From Sphingopyxis alaskensis RB2256 (GTDB lineage: Bacteria > Pseudomonadota > Alphaproteobacteria > Sphingomonadales > Sphingomonadaceae), in NCBI RefSeq assembly GCF_000013985.1, contig NC_008048.1:2170001-2234000 (forward strand): DNA of 64,000 nucleotides, read 5' to 3'. Below, piece after piece: positions 8,304 through 17,029 of the stretch. Numbering within the stretch: position 1 is the first letter of the stretch; every line of letters begins with the position of its first letter. Under the pieces are notes generated by a model. That model worked only from the letters and a program-made list of their open reading frames with translations, was not told the origin of the DNA and did not search any database. A program made the position numbers and the translations under genes.

Positions 8304-8889
8304 GGCGGTTGAAGCGATCAAAGTCCGGCCGCGGGCTGCGGTCGAAGATCGTCGCGGGATCGCCATAGCCGAGCGTCGAGATGAAATTGCTCTTCACCTT
8401 CGGTTGATCGGCAAAGAAGGCCTTGTCGACCGCGTCATTGTCGAACCCCGACATCGGGCCGGTATCGAGCCCGAGCGCACGCGCCGCGAGCAGAAAATAG
8501 GCGCCCTGCAGGCTCGAATTACGGAAGGCGGTCGTCTCGGCAAGCGCATCCTTGCCCGCAAACCAGCTGCGCGCGTCGGTGTGCGGGAAAAACTCGGGCA
8601 AATGTTCGTAAAACTCAAGGTCCATGGCGATGATCGCGGTAACCGGCGCGGCGAGGATCTTTTCGGCATTGGCGGGCATCGCGTGCGCCGCGAGCTTCTC
8701 TTTCGCCGCATCCGACATGCACCAGACGATCCGCGCCGGCAGGCTGTTCGCGCTCGTCGGCCCGAACTTCATCAGATCCCAGATGGCGTGCAGCTGCGCC
8801 TCCGACACCGGCTTGTCGAGATAGCCGTTATAGGTGCGCGCGGTGCGAAAAAGCTGGTCGAGAGCGCTGTCGGAAAGCGGCTCGCTCAT
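8296..8889 (-). CDS. Nitroreductase family protein (RutE/HadB-like)
   Basis: A 197-residue FMN-dependent nitroreductase of the malonic semialdehyde reductase (RutE) subgroup. Features are RTYNGYLDKPV, KFGPTSANSLPARIVW near residue 45, GAYFLLAARALGLDTGPMSGFD near 130-150 and NFISTLGYGDP near the end. RutE acts in pyrimidine degradation, but no other rut gene is nearby, so the physiological substrate is unknown and a general NAD(P)H-dependent reductase role is as likely. It overlaps the start of tsaB by a few bases. Confidence 0.85.
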   Translation of the reverse strand: MSEPLSDSALDQLFRTARTYNGYLDKPVSEAQLHAIWDLMKFGPTSANSLPARIVWCMSDAAKEKLAAHAMPANAEKILAAPVTAIIAMDLEFYEHLPEFFPHTDARSWFAGKDALAETTAFRNSSLQGAYFLLAARALGLDTGPMSGFDNDAVDKAFFADQPKVKSNFISTLGYGDPATIFDRSPRPDFDRFNRLV

Positions 8890-8914
8890 AGATTGGTCTC
8901 CTGAAACGGATGGG

Positions 8915-9508
8915 TCAGACGGCGTGAACTGCCGTTACCTCGGGCACATAATGTTTCAAGAGCGACTCGATGCCATTTTTCAGCGTTGCGGTCGACGACG
9001 GACAGCCGGCGCAGGCGCCCTGCATCTTGAGATACACATTGCCCTTGTCGAAGCCGCGATAGACGATGTCGCCGCCGTCGTTGGCGACCGCGGGGCGCAC
9101 GCGCGTTTCGATCAATTCCTTGATCTGTTCGATGATGTCGGCATCGGCCGGATCATCGGCGAAGCCCGCATCTTCCGGTGGCACCGCAGAACCGGCGCTG
9201 GCAGCGTTGAACAACGGCACCCCGGCCAGAAAATGATCCATGACGATGCCAAGCACATCGGGCTTCACATCGGCCCATTCGGCGCCGGGGGCGATCGTCA
9301 CCGACACGAAATCGCGGCCGAAGAAAACCCCGGTGACGTCGCCCAGCGAAAAGAGCGCGCTGGCGAGCGGCGAGGCTTCGGCTTCTTCGGCGCTGGCAAA
9401 GTCGCGCGTTCCCGTTTCCATCACCGTCCGACCGGGCAGGAATTTGAGCGTCGCGGGATTGGGCGTCGATTCGGTTTCGATGAGCATGAGGCGCATGTGG
9501 GATGCCAT
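8915..9508 (-). CDS. NifU/NfuA-type iron-sulfur cluster scaffold protein
   Basis: A 197-residue scaffold or carrier for Fe-S cluster maturation. The N-terminal Scaffold Nfu domain (IETESTPNPATLKFLPG) is followed by a NifU C-terminal domain with the cluster-binding motif QGACAGCPSSTATLKNG (Cys-x-x-Cys) and RPAVANDGGDIVYRGF. The start is uncertain: ATGs at 9508, 9496 and 9487 are all in frame; 9508 is chosen because AAGGGCG precedes it. The gene is transcribed divergently from the gene at 9551. Confidence 0.9.
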   Translation of the reverse strand: MASHMRLMLIETESTPNPATLKFLPGRTVMETGTRDFASAEEAEASPLASALFSLGDVTGVFFGRDFVSVTIAPGAEWADVKPDVLGIVMDHFLAGVPLFNAASAGSAVPPEDAGFADDPADADIIEQIKELIETRVRPAVANDGGDIVYRGFDKGNVYLKMQGACAGCPSSTATLKNGIESLLKHYVPEVTAVHAV

Positions 9509-9550
9509 CGCCCTTTGTGCAAGCGCGATTGGGGCGTTAGGGGCGGTTCC

Positions 9551-10423
9551 ATGCGCCGCTTCACTCATTTCGCCGCCCTCGACTGGTCGGGCGCGCGCGG
9601 CGAACGCCAGCGCGGCATCGCGCTCGCCGTCGCCAATGGCAAGGGCGCCCCGGCGCTCGTCCGTCCAGGGCATGTCTGGTCGCGCGCGGAGATATTGGCG
9701 TGGCTGGAGGGCGTCGCAGAAACCGGTGCCGATATGCTGATCGGCGTTGATTTTTCGGCCGCCTTCGCCTTTGCCGACCGCGGCGGCTATTTCCCCGAAT
9801 GGGACGAGAGCCCGCCCGACATGCCCGCGCTCTGGTCGCTCGTCGAACGGCTCGCGGCCGCCGACCCGCATTATGAGGCAGGCAGCTTTCTGCACCACCC
9901 CGAGGCCCGGCGCCATTTCCGCCACGGCCGCGGCGATGTCGGCGACCTGTTCGCGCCGGGCGCGGGGCGGCTGCGCGTCGTCGAACAGCATCAGCGCGCG
10001 ACGCGGCAGGCGGCAAGCGTCAGCAATTTCAACCTCGTCGGCGCGGCGCAGGTCGGCAAGGCGAGTCTTTCGGGCATGCGGCTGCTGCACCGGCTGCGCG
10101 GACGCATCCCGCTCTGGCCGCTCGACCCGGCGCCCGACAAAGGCCCGCTGCTCGTCGAAATCTACACCAGCCTTGCCGCGCGCGCCGCGGGAATCCGGCC
10201 CGGCCGCAGCAAGATCCGCAACGGCGCGGCGCTCGATATCGCGCTCGCAATGCTCGGCTCGCCGCCCGCCGACATCGCCGGGCCGATAAGCGATCATGCC
10301 GCCGACGCGCTGCTCGCCGCGGCGTGGCTGCGCGACATAGCGGCGAACGCCGCCCCCTGGTCGCCAGCCCCGCTCTCCGACGCGCTCGCGCGAACCGAGG
10401 GCTGGACCTTTGGCATCATCTGA
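9551..10423 (+). CDS. Conserved protein with RNase H-like fold (DUF429-like)
   Basis: A 290-residue protein starting HFAALDWSGARGERQRGIAL, the strand-D-W-S pattern typical of DUF429/RNase H-like nuclease-fold proteins. Other conserved acidic positions are GVDFSAAFAF (~70), LLVEIYTSLAARAAGI (~195) and ISDHAADALLAAAWLR (~255). The spacing of these Asp/Glu residues fits the metal-binding set of that fold, but no activity is known. It starts with the ATG at 9551, divergent from the NfuA-like gene; readings further upstream are antisense to that gene. Confidence 0.7.
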   Translation: MRRFTHFAALDWSGARGERQRGIALAVANGKGAPALVRPGHVWSRAEILAWLEGVAETGADMLIGVDFSAAFAFADRGGYFPEWDESPPDMPALWSLVERLAAADPHYEAGSFLHHPEARRHFRHGRGDVGDLFAPGAGRLRVVEQHQRATRQAASVSNFNLVGAAQVGKASLSGMRLLHRLRGRIPLWPLDPAPDKGPLLVEIYTSLAARAAGIRPGRSKIRNGAALDIALAMLGSPPADIAGPISDHAADALLAAAWLRDIAANAAPWSPAPLSDALARTEGWTFGII

Positions 10424-10500
10424 GATTTTTCCGGCAGGACGCATTTTCCGCTCGCCAGATATTTCCATCCGCCCGAAAAACGCCTAGGGGCGCGCGAGAC

Positions 10501-10576
10501 GCCGGCTTAGCTCAGTTGGTAGAGCAACCGCCTTGTAAGCGGTAGGCCGTCAGTTCGAGTCTGACAGCCGGCACCA
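10501..10576 (+). tRNA. tRNA-Thr (TGT)
   Basis: A 76-base cloverleaf with encoded CCA. The acceptor stem pairs GCCGGCT with AGCCGGC. The D arm contains AGCTCAGTTGGTAGAGC, the anticodon loop is CTTGTAA with anticodon TGT, and the T arm is GTTCGAGTC. It immediately precedes the heat-shock protein region, so it could have served as an integration site. Confidence 0.97.
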
Positions 10577-10607
10577 TTTGCCCAGCCACCGCAAGCGGCG
10601 CGCGGCC

Positions 10608-10636
10608 CTTGAATCCGGTCCGGGCGTTCCTAATTT
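10608..10636 (+). promoter_or_regulatory. Candidate heat-shock (RpoH-type) promoter of the hsp20 operon
   Basis: CTTGAA (10608-10613) and CTAATTT (10630-10636) are separated by 16 bases. CTTGAA is the expected -35 of sigma-32 promoters; the -10 is only an approximate match. The predicted transcript would carry a leader of about 95-100 bases before hsp20. Confidence 0.5.
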
Positions 10637-10642
10637 TGAGTT

Positions 10643-10740
10643 GCCGGATGCCAGTCCGGGTCCGGTGGACATGGAGAGCGTCGGCTCTTCCTTACCGGCG
10701 CATCTCATGCCCGAATTGCTTCGCAAAGGAGGATTTGGAG
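10643..10740 (+). promoter_or_regulatory. Candidate ROSE-like RNA thermometer in the hsp20 leader
   Basis: The leader can form successive hairpins (around TTGCCGGATGCCAGTCCGG and the GTCCGG...TACCGG region). It ends in TTGCTTCGCAAAGGAGGAT, where a conserved TTGCT lies just upstream of the GGAGGAT Shine-Dalgarno. ROSE elements of alphaproteobacterial small heat-shock genes have this length and this TTGCT/GGAGGAT pairing in their last hairpin. The call is by motif and position only. Confidence 0.45.
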
Positions 10741-11220
10741 ATGAGAAGCAACTTTGACTTTACGCCTTATCGGCGTTCCACGGTCGGCTTCGACCGTCTT
10801 TTCGACCTGCTCGAAGCCGGAACGCGCAGCGATGCCGCCGATGGCTATCCGCCCTTCGACATCGTGCGGGAGGGTGAGGACAGCTATCGCATCACGCTTG
10901 CGGTCGCAGGTTTTCGTCCCGACGAAATCGAGGTGATCGCGCAGCAGAACCAGCTCACCGTCACCGGCAAGCGCGCCGAGGATGACAGCCAGGGCAAATA
11001 TCTGCACCGCGGCATCGCCGCACGCGACTTCGAGCGACGCTTCCAGCTTGCCGATTTCATCGAGGTCGGCGAGGCGGATTTCGACAATGGCCTGCTTTCG
11101 ATCGAGCTGAAGCGCGTCGTCCCCGAAGCGATGAAGCCCCGCAAGATCGCGATCGGCAACGGCAAAGCCGCATCCGAACGCATCGAATCACGCCGGGACA
11201 AGGCGCTCGAATCCGCCTGA
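10741..11220 (+). CDS. Hsp20/IbpA family small heat-shock protein 1
   Basis: A 159-residue alpha-crystallin-domain holdase that binds unfolding proteins without ATP. The N-terminal arm (FDFTPYRRSTVGFDRLFDLL) resembles class A (IbpA-type) proteins. The alpha-crystallin domain runs from PPFDIVREGEDSYRITLAVAG to DFDNGLLSIELKR, including the L-x-I-x-L pattern near the end. The ATG at 10741 is preceded by AAGGAGG. It is the first gene of a two-gene hsp20 operon downstream of tRNA-Thr, with probable heat-shock promoter and thermometer. Confidence 0.93.
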   Translation: MRSNFDFTPYRRSTVGFDRLFDLLEAGTRSDAADGYPPFDIVREGEDSYRITLAVAGFRPDEIEVIAQQNQLTVTGKRAEDDSQGKYLHRGIAARDFERRFQLADFIEVGEADFDNGLLSIELKRVVPEAMKPRKIAIGNGKAASERIESRRDKALESA

Positions 11221-11311
11221 CCGATGCGAAAAAGCCGAAACGCCGTCCGGCACCGCCGCGCAAGGCGGGCCGGTCGGCCACCTTGTTCCAGTGCCTAAGG
11301 AGATGATCATC

Positions 11312-11833
11312 ATGTCACTTCGTGATCTCATTCCCTGGAGCCGGCAGGACAATCGGCTCCCCATATCCACGGACCCGCAGGGCGGCGGGGACTATGACGC
11401 GTATCCGCTGCTTTCGCTGCACCGCGAGGTAAACCGCCTGTTCGACGATATGTTTCGCGGCTTTGGCGGCGCGCTGCCGGGGCGGCTCGACCCGCGCGGC
11501 GTGTGGCCCCATGTCGAGCTTAGTGAAACCGACAGCGAGGTCCGCATTGCCGCCGAACTGCCGGGGCTTGACGAGAAGGACGTCGAGCTTTGCATCGAGG
11601 AGGGCGTACTGACCCTGCGCGGCGAGAAACGTGCGGACGTCGAAGACCGCGATCGCGGCTATTCGGAGCGAAGCTATGGCCGCTTTGAACGGCGCATCAG
11701 CCTGCCGCAGGGTATCGACCGCGAACAGGCGAACGCGACGTTCAGGAACGGCGTGCTCACCGTGCGGCTGCCCCGGACGGAGGCGGCGAGGAAAAATGTT
11801 CGCCGCATCCCGATCAATGGCAAAGCCGCCTGA
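11312..11833 (+). CDS. Hsp20 family small heat-shock protein 2
   Basis: A 173-residue small heat-shock protein of the other bacterial class (HspC/class B-like: MSLRDLIPWSRQD, HREVNRLFDDMFRGFGG). The alpha-crystallin domain starts at VELSETDSEVRIAAELPGL. It contains VLTLRGEKRAD and FERRISLPQGID, and the C-terminal NGVLTVRLPRTEAARKNVRRIPI carries an I-x-I-like tail. The start at 11312 is chosen because AAGGAG lies nine bases before it. It is separated by about 90 bases from hsp20-1, so the pair may form mixed oligomers. Confidence 0.93.
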   Translation: MSLRDLIPWSRQDNRLPISTDPQGGGDYDAYPLLSLHREVNRLFDDMFRGFGGALPGRLDPRGVWPHVELSETDSEVRIAAELPGLDEKDVELCIEEGVLTLRGEKRADVEDRDRGYSERSYGRFERRISLPQGIDREQANATFRNGVLTVRLPRTEAARKNVRRIPINGKAA

Positions 11834-11861
11834 CACGGCCGCCCGGGCCGTCCGCCCCGCG

Positions 11862-12350
11862 ATGGTCGCCAACGACAATCGGCCCGGACGGCCCGGGTGG
11901 TCCGGAACCAGCGGGTCGATCCCCGACGATGCACGGGCGGTCGTCGAACCCGTCCCGCGGCCCGCGACATCGGGTCGTCGGCTTCGCGACCGCTGGCGGG
12001 TGCGCTTCGTGCCGCGATGGGGGCCTTCGATCGACCCGCTGACGGGCTGGAGCGGTGGCGGCGATCCGCTTGCCAGCGTGGAACTGCGTTTCGCCAGCCG
12101 CACGTCCGCCGAGGCCTGTTGCCGTCGGATGGGCATCCCTTTCGAGAGCCGCGGCGCGCCGCCGGACCCGCCGCGCGCGGCGGCGCCACGTCCGTCTGGC
12201 GAAGCGACGCCGCTGTGCTGCTGGCCGACCGGTCCGCATCCGCTGTGTTGCGGACACTATCCGGTCGCGGGGCGATATGCGGCGCAGAACGACGACGGCG
12301 CGCGATACGCTTTCCGGCGCACCGCGGCATCGCTCACTGGATCGCGATGA
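11862..12350 (+). CDS. NDUFS4-like protein (complex I accessory subunit domain) with Cys-rich tail
   Basis: A 162-residue protein whose middle part, WRVRFVPRWGPSIDPLTGW and then DPLASVELRFASRTSAEACC, followed by MGIPFE, matches the ETC complex I NDUFS4 domain (W-x-x-x-F-x-P-R, I-D-P-L-x-G-W, L-x-F-x-S-x-x-A, G-I-P-F/Y-E). The true NDUFS4-type accessory subunit helps assemble the NADH dehydrogenase module. The last ~55 residues carry two Cys-Cys pairs (PLCCWPTG, PLCCGHY) that are not part of the family. No ribosome site stands out before 11862, so translation may be coupled to hsp20-2, whose stop is 29 bases upstream. Its 3' end overlaps the convergent usg gene by 17 bases. Confidence 0.6.
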   Translation: MVANDNRPGRPGWSGTSGSIPDDARAVVEPVPRPATSGRRLRDRWRVRFVPRWGPSIDPLTGWSGGGDPLASVELRFASRTSAEACCRRMGIPFESRGAPPDPPRAAAPRPSGEATPLCCWPTGPHPLCCGHYPVAGRYAAQNDDGARYAFRRTAASLTGSR

Positions 12351-12603
12351 CACCGTCGACCGCGCGCCATTCGGCCGGACGGACCAATCGCTCGTGCGCG
12401 ATCCGCACCGAATGGAGCGCGGCCTCGATCTCGCGCCGCCAATGATCGAGAAAATCGAACAGCACCGGGAAGTCGGGCGCGAGGTCATATTCCTGCCAGA
12501 CAAAAAGCTGCAGAAGCGAGGGATGATCGGGCCGGTAATAGTGAATTTCGGCCGTGGTCAGGCCATAGCCCCGCAGTTGCCTGGCCAATGCGGAATCGCT
12601 CAT
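12334..12603 (-). CDS. usg: Usg family protein
   Basis: An 89-residue protein with the conserved core LRGYGLTTAEIHYYRPDHP, LLQLFVWQEYDLAPDFPVL and DHWRREIEAALHSVRI, which define the Usg family. In other alphaproteobacteria usg lies next to tryptophan genes and has no proven function. Here it is translationally coupled (ATGA overlap) to the small gene at 12600-12836 and lies back to back with the groESL2 operon, which points to a stress-linked expression. Confidence 0.87.
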   Translation of the reverse strand: MSDSALARQLRGYGLTTAEIHYYRPDHPSLLQLFVWQEYDLAPDFPVLFDFLDHWRREIEAALHSVRIAHERLVRPAEWRAVDGVIAIQ

Positions 12604-12836
12604 TGGGGTCGCGGTCGCCCCCCGCTCCTGCCATCGATCATCCGCAGCGCCGCCTGCACGTCGCGCGTCGTGCGGGCGCGATAGGCGCCAGGCGGCCGAC
12701 GCAGCACGGACCGGCTGCAAGGCGCCGCGCGGTCCGATGTCCAGCGCGCCAGCAGGGCGCGCGCGACCTCCGGCTCGGGCCGCGGATGGCGGTCAACGTC
12801 AAAGGGATGAAGAATACGGGAAAATGGCTGCGACAT
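12600..12836 (-). CDS. Small conserved hypothetical protein, upstream of usg
   Basis: A 78-residue basic protein (SQPFSRILHPFDVDRHPRPE, EVARALLARWTSDRAAPC, VLRRPPGAYRARTTRDV, QAALRMIDGR). No known domain is recognised. It is judged to be real because AAGGAGG stands nine bases before the ATG, the frame is the one used by usg's operon, and its TGA overlaps the usg ATG. A conserved single Cys lies in RAAPC. A candidate heat-shock promoter lies about 60-90 bases upstream. Function unknown. Confidence 0.7.
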   Translation of the reverse strand: MSQPFSRILHPFDVDRHPRPEPEVARALLARWTSDRAAPCSRSVLRRPPGAYRARTTRDVQAALRMIDGRSGGRPRPQ

Positions 12837-12895
12837 GATCGTGCCTCCTTCCTGCGTCGCTCCTTTTCGTCGCCGCGGCGTATCGCCGCCGGGAC

Positions 12896-12925
12896 AATTT
12901 CGGACCGGACATGAGTCGCGTCAAG
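12896..12925 (-). promoter_or_regulatory. Candidate heat-shock promoter for the small-gene/usg operon
   Basis: On the minus strand CTTGAC (12925-12920), a 17-base spacer, then CGAAATT (12902-12896). The surrounding CCCCTCTTGAC repeats the CCCCTCTTGAA of the divergent groES promoter almost exactly, which suggests the same sigma factor. The -10 is a weak match. Confidence 0.4.
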
Positions 12926-12954
12926 AGGGGAGCAGGCGCGGAAAAGCGCAGGCC

Positions 12955-12979
12955 TGGCACTCACTGGCCAAGAGTGCCA
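12955..12979. promoter_or_regulatory. CIRCE operator (HrcA binding site)
   Basis: TGGCACTC (12955-12962), nine bases, then GAGTGCCA (12972-12979): a perfect 8-base inverted repeat with the invariant 9-base CIRCE spacer and the GCACTC/GAGTGC core. It lies in the middle of the divergent region between the usg operon and groES, about 18 bases upstream of the groES -35 box. HrcA would repress groESL and possibly the divergent operon. The hrcA gene is not in the window. Confidence 0.88.
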
Positions 12980-12997
12980 ATTTTTTTTCGTTCCCCT

Positions 12998-13026
12998 CTT
13001 GAAGCACGAAAATCGCTTTCCTAGCT
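12998..13026 (+). promoter_or_regulatory. Candidate heat-shock (RpoH-type) promoter of groESL
   Basis: CTTGAA (12998-13003), 17 bases, then CTAGCT (13021-13026), followed about 67 bases later by the groES start. The -35 is canonical for sigma-32; the -10 is weak. Confidence 0.5.
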
Positions 13027-13093
13027 CGATCTCGCCGCCCGTCCGGGAGGCGGGCGGTTCGCATCATATCGTTATGCAAAAAGGAGGTTATGC

Positions 13094-13408
13094 ATGCATT
13101 TCCGTCCCTTGCACGACCGTGTGGTCGTCCGCCGCATCGAAGCCGAGGAGAAAAGCTCGGGCGGCATCATCATTCCCGACACCGCCAAGGAAAAGCCGCA
13201 GGAAGGCGAAGTCGTGGCCGTAGGTCCGGGCGCGCGCGCCGAGGACGGCACAGTGACTGCACCCGATGTCAGGGTCGGCGACCGCGTCCTGTTCGGCAAA
13301 TGGTCGGGCACCGAGGTCCGCATCGACGGCGAGGATCTGCTCATCATGAAAGAGAGCGATATCCTGGGCGTTATCGAGCAGGCCGAAGCGCTCAAGAAGG
13401 CGGCGTGA
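13094..13408 (+). CDS. groES: Co-chaperonin GroES
   Basis: A 104-residue Hsp10 lid protein of the GroEL cycle. The mobile-loop region is [19 protein letters not shown]; the rest has [31 protein letters not shown]. It is about nine residues longer than the usual ~95 because of the C-terminal extension [17 protein letters not shown] stands eight bases before the ATG. It is the first gene of a groESL operon with CIRCE and heat-shock promoter elements. The extension and the partner GroEL's tail suggest a second, stress-type chaperonin set rather than the sole housekeeping copy. Confidence 0.95.
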   Translation: MHFRPLHDRVVVRRIEAEEKSSGGIIIPDTAKEKPQEGEVVAVGPGARAEDGTVTAPDVRVGDRVLFGKWSGTEVRIDGEDLLIMKESDILGVIEQAEALKKAA

Positions 13409-13445
13409 CGGCCTTCGTTCCGCGAATATCGTGAAAGGAATCTGA

Positions 13446-15080
<1,635 letters not shown>

Positions 15081-15087
15081 ACCACCT

Positions 15088-15115
15088 CGGGGGTGGCGGG
15101 ATTCCGCCGCCCCCC
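15088..15115 (+). terminator. Hairpin after groEL, terminator-like
   Basis: GGGGGTGGCGG pairs with CCGCCGCCCCC around a short loop, starting eight bases after the groEL stop. There is no T tract, so it may protect or attenuate mRNA rather than act as a classic terminator. Confidence 0.4.
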
Positions 15116-15151
15116 ATTGCAGCGGCGCGCTGAAAGAAAATTGCGTGGGAT

Positions 15152-15660
15152 TTACCCGTCAAAATCCCCCCCCCCGACCCACGCCGACATGACGTCGCCA
15201 TCCTTCAGGAACAGACCGCGCCCCATGCCGGCCCCCGCGGGGGTGCCGGAGGCGATCAGATCGCCTGCCCGGAGTTCGAGGATCGTCGAAAGACAGGCAA
15301 TCTGTTCATAAATAACGGAAAGTCGCTCCGCCGCGTGCGGTCACGTGCCGACACGTCATTGACCACCGTATAGCCTGCGATCAGTGCGTGCGCGTCGGCC
15401 ACCGCGACATTCTTTCCCGCCTTGCCGATCGCGACGCCCAGTTCGACCTCCCAGTCCGGGCGTTCCACCTGCGGCGGCACCGCGACCGTGTCGCCGGGAC
15501 CGACGACGCTCTCGACGGTCTTGAGAAAGATATAGGGATCGCTTTTTCGTCTTGGCGGCAAGCCTGGTCTGCATCTCCGCGGCATGTTCGATGAAGTTCG
15601 ACGCCGCACCAAAGATGTGCCGCGGCTCGAACGGCACGACGAGGTGGGGTAATCGCGCGC
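15152..15660 (-). pseudogene. Fumarylacetoacetate hydrolase family gene, decayed
   Basis: Pieces of an FAH-family protein are found in order but in different frames on the minus strand: VVPFEPRHIFGAASNFIEHA (N-terminal strand and HAAEM motif), a frame change near 15545, then YIFLKTVESVVGPGDTV, RPDWEVELGVAIGKAG (the metal-binding E-x-E-L segment) and GYTVVNDVSARDRTRR. A deletion removes the centre near 15310, and then ELRAGDLIASGTPAG and LFLKDGDVMSAWV follow to a stop at 15152-15154. The start region is missing. Family members split C-C bonds in aromatic or sugar-acid catabolism. It is non-functional. Confidence 0.82.
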
Positions 15661-15664
15661 GCAA

Positions 15665-16240
15665 GCCGCCATGGCCGCGCTGCAAAAGCCGGTGCCGATC
15701 GTGGACATCGGCGAACTGGTGGCCCGGTCGGACGTCATCGTCGACAGCGCGCCGACCGCCGCGTTCCACGACATCGCGACCGCGGCGCTCGGCGCCGGCA
15801 AACATTGGTCACCGTCAGCGGCGCGGCTCTGATGCAATGGCCCAAGGCCGTCGGGATCGCGCGCGCGCGCGGTACGATCCATTCGGTCACGATGGTTGTT
15901 ACGCGCAAGCCGGTGATGTCGCTGATCAAGGCCGATCATGTCGTGCGCAACCGGATCGACTTCGGCGAACTCACCGAACCGCTCCGCATTTTCGAGGGCA
16001 GCGCCCGCGAGGGTGTGATCGCCTTTCCCGCCAATGTCAATGTCGCCGCCGCTCTCGGCCCTGCCGGTCACGCTCGAAGGCGCGGGCTCGCGGATCGGCG
16101 CGACGACGCATGCGAATGTCGAACTGTCGGCGGCCGCCGCCTATTTCATGGACATAGTCCACGAGGTCGCGGCCGAAATCCGCGCCGAACTGGGACAGGC
16201 TCAACCTGTATCGACATTCAGCCTAAATCCCCACAAGCCT
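15665..16240 (+). pseudogene. L-aspartate dehydrogenase-like gene, decayed
   Basis: The plus strand gives VPIVDIGELVARSDVIVDSA (Rossmann C-half), a frame change near 15805, then LVTVSGAALMQWPKAVGIAR, HSVTMVVTRKP and TEPLRIFEGSAREGVIAFPA followed by NVNVAAAL. The last two segments are signatures of the NadX/aspartate dehydrogenase family (F-x-G-x-A-x-E-x-x-x-x-F-P-x-N-x-N-V-A). Downstream of another frame change near 16065 lies a 45-codon segment (GSRIGATTHANVELSAAAAY) that I cannot assign. The NAD-binding start is absent. It stands head to head with the decayed FAH gene; the two probably belonged to one catabolic locus. Confidence 0.72.
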
Positions 16241-16255
16241 TAGCGTCATCGCGCT

Positions 16256-16903
16256 CTAACACGGGCGCAACCCCTTTTGCTCCATCCGCCATTTCGCCAT
16301 TTCGATGCGGTCCTGCCCGAAAAAGGGTTCGCCCTCGAACACCAAAGTCGGTACGCCCCAATGCCCCGCAATCTCCAGCGCGACCTGGTTGGCCGCGATC
16401 TCATTGTCGAGCGCCACGGCATCGTCGACGGCCTCGATTTCCAGTTCAGCGAGATCGAGTCCGGCACGGCGCGCCGCGCCCGCCAGATGATCGCCGATGT
16501 GCCAGTCCACCGCGCCTCCCCAGATAATCTGCCCCGCTTCATGCGCAAAGGCGAGTCCCTTGCCGCGCCGCGCCGCCGCCTGCCCCAGTCGCGTGAGACG
16601 ATAGATATGCGGCTGCTCCTCGGCGATCGCGCGCGTCCGCACGTCCTGCACGATCGGGTCCGGGCGCGGCGGGCCGAAAGGAATGCCGTGAAACTGCGCG
16701 ACACGGATCATGTCGCGCATCGTATAGCTCAGCCAGTTGGGATGATTGCGCTCGAAAAAATCGGGCTGGCGGATCGCGAGCGGATAGACGGGACGCAGGT
16801 TGATCGTCACGTCATGGCTCGCGGCGAGCGCGCGATAGCGGCCGACCGCGAGATAGCTGTACGGCGAGCGAAAGGACCAGAAAAGGTCAGCGGTCAAGGT
16901 CAT
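16256..16903 (-). CDS. DsbA-fold oxidoreductase / 2-hydroxychromene-2-carboxylate isomerase family
   Basis: A 215-residue thioredoxin-fold protein of the kappa-class GST/HCCA isomerase group. The N-terminus LFWSFRSPYSYLAVGRY has Ser in place of the DsbA cysteine, as expected for the isomerase branch. The C-terminal part EIAGHWGVPTLVFEGEPFFG is the typical cis-Pro segment. Such enzymes act in degradation of polycyclic aromatics or in glutathione-dependent isomerisations. The start at 16903 places the first beta strand correctly. It is divergent from the MarR gene, so it may be a MarR target. Confidence 0.82.
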   Translation of the reverse strand: MTLTADLFWSFRSPYSYLAVGRYRALAASHDVTINLRPVYPLAIRQPDFFERNHPNWLSYTMRDMIRVAQFHGIPFGPPRPDPIVQDVRTRAIAEEQPHIYRLTRLGQAAARRGKGLAFAHEAGQIIWGGAVDWHIGDHLAGAARRAGLDLAELEIEAVDDAVALDNEIAANQVALEIAGHWGVPTLVFEGEPFFGQDRIEMAKWRMEQKGLRPC

Positions 16904-16999
16904 CCCCACATCCTGCCCAAAAATCAGCGCCATGCAAGCATTGTAAATAATTTTTACACCATATTCGAGAAGGTTGCCAATCCCGCAAGAGCGTTGAAT

Positions 17000-17019
17000 A
17001 TAGTAGCTATTGCTATTAT
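17000..17019. promoter_or_regulatory. Candidate MarR operator
   Basis: ATAGTAGC-TATT-GCTATTAT is a 20-base imperfect inverted repeat (one mismatch per arm) in an AT-rich gap directly before the MarR start codon. A second AT-rich palindrome (GTAAATAATTTTTAC) lies at about 16944-16958 near the divergent gene. Both fit operators of the autoregulated MarR family. Confidence 0.5.
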
Positions 17020-17029
17020 ATGCCATGCC

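Noticed and set aside
11814..12503. A 229-codon minus-strand frame over the NDUFS4-like gene
   Set aside because: Overlaps usg in another frame and has no domain, while the plus-strand frame shows NDUFS4 motifs.
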